In this document: one piece after another, positions 21,593-27,312 of the stretch
Layout of the letters: the number at the start of each line of letters is the position of its first letter
Numbering within the stretch: position 1 is the first letter of the stretch
Assembly (NCBI GenBank): GCA_964613745.1
Contig: CAZTJA010000035.1
Span: forward strand, 1 to 27,312
Reading direction: 5' to 3'
Source of the DNA: CAZTJA01 sp964613745
GTDB lineage: Bacteria > Desulfobacterota > Desulfomonilia > Desulfomonilales > Desulfomonilaceae
DNA: 27,312 nucleotides
Notes under the pieces: model-generated
The model's input: the letters and a program-made list of their open reading frames with translations, nothing else
Told to the model about the DNA's origin: nothing
Databases searched by the model: none
Made by a program: the position numbers and the translations under genes

Positions 21593-24250
21593 ATGTGGTG
21601 CCACATGACCCAACCATTTTCGAAAATTGTGCAGCGAATAAAAAATTGGACCACCAAAGATCGGGCGGAATCTCGCAGGAAGGTGTCCAGGCTTTTCAAA
21701 TTCAAGTATACCTGCTTCAAAGATTTGCTCGCATCAAATGGTGAATTACTAAACCTCATTACCGATTTAGAGGAGAAACTTCGAGGTCAGGAAGTGTTCG
21801 GAATGTCCTACATTCGTTCACAAGCAACTCGCTGCGTTTTTCATACTTTGCGAATGGTCAAAAGCCTGGATGACCTCTCCGGGCACAAGTATCCACTTCT
21901 CTTTGATGTCCTCGAAAAGATCAACTTTGCCATAAAGGAGGAATTGGGGAAAAAAAAAGAACTACCGCCAAGCGACTGGGTTTTGAGTTACTCCGAAATC
22001 AATAAAGACATGGTTGATTGGGTCGGCGGGAAAAATGCCAACTTAGGAGAGCTGAAAAGGATAGGATTATCAATTCCCGAGGGTTTTGCCATTACGACAA
22101 GGGCGTATGAGTTTTTTATCGATCAAAATGAGCTGCTCGATGAAATCAATCGGAAGAGACGTGAATTAGATCCGAACGATGCTGCAGCCGTCAATGCCGT
22201 ATCTGAAGAAATTCAAAGACTTATCATAACCGCTAAAATGCCGAGCGGTCTGGAAGCGGCAATAATGTCCGCATATGAATTAATGGTGAAGAACTTGGGG
22301 TTGGATCCAACAAACTCGGAATTGCTGCCGAAAGTGGCGCTCCGGAGCAGCGCGATAGGAGAGGACAGTGACCTCTCGTATGCAGGTCAATATCTTTCCG
22401 TTTTGAACGTCCCACATGATAGGATCCCCGAAACATACAAATACGTTATTGCGAGCCTCTACACACCACGAGCAATTTCATATCGTCTGAATAAAGGCAT
22501 GCGAGACGAAGACATTGCCATGAGCGTGGCCTGCATTGAAATGGTCGATTCGACCGTAAGTGGAGTCATATTCTCGAGGAATCCAAGCCAAATTCTGGAA
22601 GACAATATCCTCATTCAGGCGATCTGGGGTTTGGGGCCCTACGTTGTGGACGGCATAATATCACCGGATACCTATATAGTGGCGAAAAGCAAGGACTTGG
22701 ATATTGTGGAAGTTAATTGTTCCCACAAACCCCTGAAATTGACGGCAAACCCTGCCGGAGGACTTCACGAGCTTCCGGTCCCTGAAGACCAGCAGGATGT
22801 TCAGTGCCTTTCCAGCGAACAAATTAAAATGTTGGCCGATTTCGCCCTCAGATTGGAATCCCATTACAATTATCCCCAAGATATTGAATGGGCGCTCAGT
22901 CCCACGGGGCGTTTGCTTGTACTCCAAACACGCCCGTTGCACATTGAGGATATCGGTAAGAACGGAATATCCGCTTTTCCGGTGATTGAAGGATATGACC
23001 TTATTCTTGAAGGAGGAGCAATAGCTTTTCCCGGAGTGGGATCAGGAACTGCTTTTCACGTCGAAAGTGATCAGGATCTCTTATCGTTTCCTGAAGGCTC
23101 AGTCTTGATTGCCAAACATTCAACTCCTCAATTTGTGATCGTTATGAAAAAAGCATCCGCAATCGTCACCGATGCAGGAAGCATAACAGGTCACATGGCA
23201 TCACTGGCACGAGAGTTCGGCGTCCCGACTATCCTAGATACCAAGAACGCGACGTCTTTAGTCAAACGAGATCAGTTGATCACCGTAGATGCATTCTCAG
23301 GTCGCGTATACCTCGGGCGGGTTCCCGAACTGCTGAGCCTCCAAAAATCTCGGGAGTCGGCGATGAAGGGCACTCCGGTTTACAATACATTGAGAAAGAT
23401 CGCAGATCTGATCGTTCCTTTGTATCTGGTCAACCCAAAATCCGTGGATTTTACTCCGGAGCATTGTCGCACGCTTCATGACATCATGCGTTTCGTTCAT
23501 GAATTGTCGTACAGAGAAATGTTTCAGATCAGCGATCTTGTCTCCAACAATCAAGGGAGCGGAGCTCTCAAACTCCGAGCGAAGATTCCTCTGGATCTCC
23601 ATATTATAGATCTTGGCGATGGTTTGACCGACATTCATCCATCCGCAGTTTGGGTCACGGTCGACCAAATTTCTTCCACCCCATTTAAGTCTTTACTCAA
23701 AGGCATGCTGCATGAAAATCTCCAGTTGTATGGTCCACGACCCATCGATTTAGGAGGTTTCTTTTCCGTCGTGAGAGAGCAAATGCTGTCCCCCAACAAT
23801 ACGGCTGAGCGTTTCGGAGATAGAAGTTATGCTATAATTTCAGATAAGTATCTGAATTTCAGCTCCCGAATCGGTTACCACTACAGTGTTCTTGATTCGT
23901 ATTGTGGCGAAAGCGTAAGCAAAAACTATATTACTTTTGCATTTAAAGGTGGGGCGGCGGACGAAGTTCGGAAGAACAGGAGAGTACGGGCAATCGGCAA
24001 GATATTTCAATCCCTGGACTTCTCGGTTGACATAAAGGAAGACCGGGTTGACGCACGGATTTATAAGTATCCCCAAGAGGTAATACAGGAGAAGCTCGAC
24101 CAATGTGGGCGATTACTCCAATTTACGCGACAAATGGACATGTTGATGCGCTGTGAATCCAGCGTTGACCGTTTAGCGGAAATGTTTCTGAGCGGAGATT
24201 ATCATCTTGATCCAGAGGAATTGTGCAAGCTGGAACAACCTTCGCAATAA
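21593..24250 (+). CDS. PEP synthase-like dikinase with an unrecognised C-terminal domain
   Basis: 885 residues from ATG 21593 (or ATG 21605, M5); no clear ribosome site precedes either. Residues about 1-120 are a basic, helical region of unknown role. About 129-455 is the ATP-grasp (pyruvate/phosphate dikinase N-terminal) domain: VGGKNANLGELKRIGLSIPE, LRSSAIGEDSDLSYAGQY, GVIFSRNP and IEWALSPTGRLLVLQTRPL. About 500-576 is the swivelling phosphohistidine domain, with H534 in GSITGHMASLAREFGVPT. The PEP/pyruvate-binding barrel that should follow in PpsA or PPDK is absent; instead about 615-885 is a domain starting CRTLHDIMRFVHELSYREMF. An ATP-to-His phosphotransfer enzyme is therefore likely, but pyruvate need not be the acceptor. 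Rifampin phosphotransferase is a known relative that lost the barrel. It converges on a two-component operon. Confidence 0.85.
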   Translation: MWCHMTQPFSKIVQRIKNWTTKDRAESRRKVSRLFKFKYTCFKDLLASNGELLNLITDLEEKLRGQEVFGMSYIRSQATRCVFHTLRMVKSLDDLSGHKYPLLFDVLEKINFAIKEELGKKKELPPSDWVLSYSEINKDMVDWVGGKNANLGELKRIGLSIPEGFAITTRAYEFFIDQNELLDEINRKRRELDPNDAAAVNAVSEEIQRLIITAKMPSGLEAAIMSAYELMVKNLGLDPTNSELLPKVALRSSAIGEDSDLSYAGQYLSVLNVPHDRIPETYKYVIASLYTPRAISYRLNKGMRDEDIAMSVACIEMVDSTVSGVIFSRNPSQILEDNILIQAIWGLGPYVVDGIISPDTYIVAKSKDLDIVEVNCSHKPLKLTANPAGGLHELPVPEDQQDVQCLSSEQIKMLADFALRLESHYNYPQDIEWALSPTGRLLVLQTRPLHIEDIGKNGISAFPVIEGYDLILEGGAIAFPGVGSGTAFHVESDQDLLSFPEGSVLIAKHSTPQFVIVMKKASAIVTDAGSITGHMASLAREFGVPTILDTKNATSLVKRDQLITVDAFSGRVYLGRVPELLSLQKSRESAMKGTPVYNTLRKIADLIVPLYLVNPKSVDFTPEHCRTLHDIMRFVHELSYREMFQISDLVSNNQGSGALKLRAKIPLDLHIIDLGDGLTDIHPSAVWVTVDQISSTPFKSLLKGMLHENLQLYGPRPIDLGGFFSVVREQMLSPNNTAERFGDRSYAIISDKYLNFSSRIGYHYSVLDSYCGESVSKNYITFAFKGGAADEVRKNRRVRAIGKIFQSLDFSVDIKEDRVDARIYKYPQEVIQEKLDQCGRLLQFTRQMDMLMRCESSVDRLAEMFLSGDYHLDPEELCKLEQPSQ

Positions 24251-24279
24251 ATTGAACAAGTCTGTGTGGGACTCATTCA

Positions 24280-24684
24280 TCAAGTCGGTTCACCGGTTAG
24301 TTTTTTCCGAGCTATCTTTCTGTCATATGCGGCTTCAATTTTCTCCAACAGTTCATTGGTATCATACGGTTTGAGCAAGTAATCGTATGCGCCCAGGCTC
24401 ATTATTTCCTTGGCCGTATCGACGGATGCATAACCGGTCATTATGATCACTTCAATTTCTGAGTTAATTTTTTTTATTCGAGCAAGTACCTGTGGCCCGG
24501 TCATTTCGGGCATTCGGACATCCAGAATTACAATGTCGTATTGGTTGGTTTGCAGTTCCTGTAAAGCATCAGATCCGGATCCGGCAGTTTTAGTCTCGAA
24601 TCCTTCTATTTGCAGCAATCGGGACATTGTGTTCCGGAATCGTTCTTCATCATCGACAATAAGGATCCTAGGTTTGCCGGTCAT
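24280..24684 (-). CDS. Single-domain response regulator (receiver only), RR1
   Basis: 134 residues from ATG 24684, which overlaps the stop of the upstream kinase (ATGA). A complete receiver domain with acidic pair D11-D12, phosphorylated aspartate D55 in ILDVRMPE, T83 in IIMTGYAS and K105 in YLLKPY; Y101-D-Y-L around the last strand is typical of NtrC-type receivers. A basic helical tail (DRKIARKKL) ends the protein, with no DNA-binding or enzyme output domain. It must act by protein contact or as a phosphate carrier. It is last in the HK2-RR2-HK1-RR1 operon and faces the dikinase-like gene, with 29 bases between stops. Confidence 0.93.
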   Translation of the reverse strand: MTGKPRILIVDDEERFRNTMSRLLQIEGFETKTAGSGSDALQELQTNQYDIVILDVRMPEMTGPQVLARIKKINSEIEVIIMTGYASVDTAKEIMSLGAYDYLLKPYDTNELLEKIEAAYDRKIARKKLTGEPT

Positions 24685-25616
24685 TCGTCGTCTCCCTGAA
24701 TAGTTCTGTTAATCGGCAGATTAATGGTAAAACTTGTACAGCGGCCTACTTCGCTTTCAACGGAAATACTTCCGCCGAGCCTCTCTATAATGCCTCTGCA
24801 AATAGCCAAGCCCAATCCGGTTCCCTTGCCTTGGGCCTTAGTGGTAAAGAATGGAGTGAATATTCTGTTAAGCTGCTCTTTGGGAATACCGCACCCGCTG
24901 TCGGTAACCTCTATGTGCACGGCTTGATCTGAAATTCTTGAGGCGATTGTGATTTCACCGTCTCTATCAACTGCATGCACAGCATTGACGAGGAGATTGA
25001 GCATAACCTGTCTAAGGAGCGGCGGGTCAGTGTAGATCAATGGTATGTTGCTGCCCAAGTTTGATCTTAATCGTATATTCCTCTCGTCAGCTTGAGATTG
25101 CACAACATTACACATGCTCAATACAAGTTCGTTTACATCCGCGCACTGGATTACCGGCTCCATGTCTCTAGCTAAATTCAATAATTTCCGCACTATTTCT
25201 TTACAGCGGTCAACTTGCCCGATAATTTCCTTCAAAGAGTCCTTCATATCGTCAGTTTCTTTGACGTCTTGGAGAGATTGACTCTTAAGAATATGGCTAA
25301 CCCACTGAGCTTCCTGTGAGATTATACCTAATGGATTATTTATCTCGTGGGCGATGCCTGCAGAAAGATCGCTGACGGTGGAGATTGCCTGTGAACGGCG
25401 CAGTTCCTCACTGAGATTTTGCTTTTGCTGTTCGGTTTTTTCTATAACGGCCAGTAAGTGACGTAGATACGTCATCAATACTAGAGTTAAGCCTAGAAAA
25501 CCTATGATAAATGTTTCCCCGGAAGTGTAGCTCAAAGGAATAACTAAAAGAATAATGAACAGACCTGCTGCATACCGGAACACATTCTCACGGAATTTTC
25601 GATTTTGAGATTCCAT
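24681..25616 (-). CDS. Membrane histidine kinase with no sensor loop (NtrB-like), HK1
   Basis: 311 residues from ATG 25616; no good ribosome site, but it starts 11 bases after the RR2 stop, so coupling may help. Two membrane helices (about 14-30 and 34-51) have only a few residues between them, so there is no periplasmic sensor domain. Then a short coiled coil, HisKA with phospho-acceptor H90 (AGIAHEINNPLG), and HATPase: N-box NLLVNAVHAV (207-216), DSGCGIP, FTPFFTTK, GKGTGLGL. The kinase is of the NtrB/HPK4-like group. The signal is sensed inside the membrane or by a partner. It is coupled to RR1 by ATGA overlap, making RR1 the likely partner. Confidence 0.94.
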   Translation of the reverse strand: MESQNRKFRENVFRYAAGLFIILLVIPLSYTSGETFIIGFLGLTLVLMTYLRHLLAVIEKTEQQKQNLSEELRRSQAISTVSDLSAGIAHEINNPLGIISQEAQWVSHILKSQSLQDVKETDDMKDSLKEIIGQVDRCKEIVRKLLNLARDMEPVIQCADVNELVLSMCNVVQSQADERNIRLRSNLGSNIPLIYTDPPLLRQVMLNLLVNAVHAVDRDGEITIASRISDQAVHIEVTDSGCGIPKEQLNRIFTPFFTTKAQGKGTGLGLAICRGIIERLGGSISVESEVGRCTSFTINLPINRTIQGDDE

Positions 25617-25627
25617 GTTGATTTAGT

Positions 25628-26032
25628 CTAGGGACGACTATGACGATTTCGCTCTTCTTCGATCAGCTTTCGCTCATACGCCTGTTCCATTTGCTTCATC
25701 AAATCATTGAGCGGAACGGGCTTCATCACATAATTATAGGCCCCGAGCTGCAGACCTTGAATGCCGGATTCAACCGAGCCGTGACCCGTTAGCATGATCA
25801 CTTCCGTTAACGGCTTCTTTTTTTTCATTGCACGCAGTGTTTCAATTCCGTCCATGCCCGGCATCTTTACATCGAGAATGACCACATCAACATCTTTCGT
25901 ATCGAGTAGATCCAATGCTGCCTGTCCACTGGTCACGCCTTGAGCGTCCATGCCTCTATCCTTTAGTCGTTTGACTATGGTTTCGACAAAATCCTCTTCA
26001 TCATCAACTATCAACACTCTGAACTTATCCAT
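25628..26032 (-). CDS. Single-domain response regulator (receiver only), RR2
   Basis: 134 residues from ATG 26032, with GGAGGG five bases upstream. Receiver residues D10-D11, D54 (ILDVKMPGMDG), T82 (MLTGHGSVESG) and K104 (YVMKPVPL) are all present. After the domain there is a charged helical tail (AYERKLIEEERNRHSRP) but no output domain. It resembles RR1 yet the two differ at many positions, so they are old paralogues. It lies 22 bases after HK2 and 11 before HK1, in the middle of the kinase/receiver operon, and could receive phosphate from either kinase. Confidence 0.93.
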   Translation of the reverse strand: MDKFRVLIVDDEEDFVETIVKRLKDRGMDAQGVTSGQAALDLLDTKDVDVVILDVKMPGMDGIETLRAMKKKKPLTEVIMLTGHGSVESGIQGLQLGAYNYVMKPVPLNDLMKQMEQAYERKLIEEERNRHSRP

Positions 26033-26054
26033 TCATCCCTCCAATGAGCTAAAG

Positions 26055-27312
26055 CTATGACTTTGTGGGCACAAAGATTTTGAAAGTCGTTCCCTGCCCG
26101 ACTTCCGTTTCGACTTCTATTTTTCCGCCCAATTTTTCAATAATACTATAACTAATTGAGAGCCCCAGACCGGTTCCCTCGTTTGCACTCTTTGTTGTGA
26201 AAAATGGGTCGAATATTTTGTTGATATTGTCCCTTGATATACCCGGTCCGTTATCTGCGATCGTGATAAGAACATGGTCGCTCTTTTCCGTATCGTACGA
26301 AGTTATGACCTTGATTATTCCTTCTTTCTTGATAGCGTCAATCGCATTGTTGATGATATTCAGAAACACCTGTTGCAGTTGGGACTGATCGGTATTTACT
26401 CGCGGAACTTTCGGCGACAAATCGGTTTCAATTTTTATATCCCGATAATGCGCTTCGTTTTCAAGGAATGTTATTGTTTCCAGCAATATATTATTGAGGT
26501 CAACCATTTCCTGGGTCGGCTCCATTCTTCGACCAAATCTCAGAAGACGGTGCGTAATCGTTCTTGATCGCTCCACCTGACGTTCAATCTTCTTTATGCA
26601 ATCTTCGAATTCCTGGAAGTTTTCGCTGTTTTTTACGTCTTCTTTCTCCAGGAGATCTTTCATCCAGCCGGCTTTCTCCCCAATGATCGCTAGAGGGTTA
26701 TTTATCTCGTGTGCGATTCCCGCAGCCATTTTTCCCAAAGCAGCCATTTTGCTTGACTGGATCACAAGATCGTCACTCTTGGCCTTCTCCCTCTCAATGC
26801 GAATCAGTTCATTGGTTATCGATCTGGAAATATAAATTGTGCCGACGATTACTAAAGCAACGCCGAATGCCAGAATCAAAGATCCTGCGTACCTGGCTCT
26901 GAATAACGGAATCATCTCTTCTTTCGGATCTTCCCGAACTACTAATATCCAACGCGGATAGGAGATCTGAATGGCGGCATATAAAACGCTCTCACCGTTC
27001 AAAGATTTTTCATCTATGACAAGTCCACGGGTCCGAGAAAAATCCGGCGTGTTGGGTTTCTCAAAGAGAGTTCCGCTGAAGCGAGGCTGAGTTTGAAGTA
27101 TGTTGTTCATATTCACGATAAAGGCATCGCCGGTTTTTCCTACTTGGGCCTTTCGAACCATTTCATCGATGATTTCAGAGTTAATGGTGGCTCGTAGTAT
27201 CCAGCTGCGATTGCCCTCGTGCCTTGTCACTGCGATAATAAAATGAGGGAATTTTCGGAACCCCAGAAACACGTCACTTATGTAAACACCGGATGACATG
27301 ACCGCCTGAAAC
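26055..27312 (-). CDS. dCache-type sensor histidine kinase, C-terminal part (5' end outside window), HK2
   Basis: The frame remains open to the right edge: four more codons (FQAV) precede ATG 27299, so that ATG is internal and the gene is partial. The visible 418 residues begin in the later part of a periplasmic dCache-like sensor domain (SSGVYISDVFLGFRKFPHF, VGKTGDAFIVNMNN, PRWILVV), followed by a membrane helix (about 139-157 from M27299) and charged linker. HisKA has phospho-acceptor H197 (AGIAHEINNPLAIIGEKAGW); HATPase has NIINNAIDA, ADNGPGIS, FDPFFTTK and NEGTGLGLS. dCache domains sense small molecules such as carboxylates or amino acids outside the inner membrane. It is the first known gene of the four-gene operon. 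Confidence 0.93.
   Translation of the reverse strand, partial: FQAVMSSGVYISDVFLGFRKFPHFIIAVTRHEGNRSWILRATINSEIIDEMVRKAQVGKTGDAFIVNMNNILQTQPRFSGTLFEKPNTPDFSRTRGLVIDEKSLNGESVLYAAIQISYPRWILVVREDPKEEMIPLFRARYAGSLILAFGVALVIVGTIYISRSITNELIRIEREKAKSDDLVIQSSKMAALGKMAAGIAHEINNPLAIIGEKAGWMKDLLEKEDVKNSENFQEFEDCIKKIERQVERSRTITHRLLRFGRRMEPTQEMVDLNNILLETITFLENEAHYRDIKIETDLSPKVPRVNTDQSQLQQVFLNIINNAIDAIKKEGIIKVITSYDTEKSDHVLITIADNGPGISRDNINKIFDPFFTTKSANEGTGLGLSISYSIIEKLGGKIEVETEVGQGTTFKIFVPTKS

Noticed and set aside
21593..24250. Plain phosphoenolpyruvate synthase (ppsA)
   Set aside because: The C-terminal PEP/pyruvate barrel motifs are missing, so the gene symbol ppsA is not justified.
27297..27299. ATG as true start of the last kinase
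   Set aside because: The frame stays open through four more codons to the window edge and the sequence there is already inside a dCache domain.

Overview
The window looks like chromosomal DNA of an anaerobic, Gram-negative bacterium, most likely of the Desulfobacterota (old Deltaproteobacteria). This is an inference from gene content: a sodium-pump decarboxylase beta/gamma pair without a local alpha subunit, a NikKMLQO-type nickel ECF transporter, NtrB-like histidine kinases alternating with output-less receivers, paired universal stress proteins, and a radical SAM protein ending in a typical WD-rich tail. No phage, insertion sequence, CRISPR array, tRNA or rRNA is visible.

Layout. 1-304: 3' end of a radical SAM gene. 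347-1714 (minus): a stress-type cluster of a secreted Cys-rich peptide, a universal stress protein (USP) and a secreted ankyrin protein. 2616-3916 (plus): OadG-like 51-residue gamma subunit (easily missed) overlapping an OadB-like Na+-translocating beta subunit, closed by a strong terminator. 4144-8442 (plus): RND efflux pair (lipoprotein adaptor and HAE1 permease), no outer-membrane channel here. 8598-8927: small Rho-N/SAP-like basic protein. 9037-12333: 1098-residue AsmA-like envelope protein. 12338-14484 (minus): small heat shock protein, then, after a terminator, a second USP translationally coupled to a CDF metal exporter. 14485-15009: gene-free, rich in hairpins. 15010-16442 (minus): class V aminotransferase and a small lipoprotein. 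16608-20067 (plus): nickel uptake operon with a good core promoter overlaid by GTGTTAC-type repeats. 20099-20794 (minus): CBS-CBS-ACT regulator. 21192-21431: small HTH-like protein. 21593-24250: a PEP-synthase-like protein whose usual C-terminal barrel is replaced by an unrecognised domain. 24280-27312 (minus): four-gene kinase/receiver operon, the first kinase cut by the window edge.

How they fit. Nickel import would feed hydrogenase, CODH or similar enzymes elsewhere. The OadB/OadG pair would couple decarboxylation to Na+ export using an alpha subunit encoded elsewhere. RND, AsmA-like, CDF, Hsp20 and USP genes are envelope and stress functions. The most unusual items are the dikinase-like protein beside the output-less phosphorelay, and the nickel operon, in which two predicted mature periplasmic proteins begin with histidine and the membrane S component carries His at position 2. 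All assignments rest on reading the sequence; no database search was possible.
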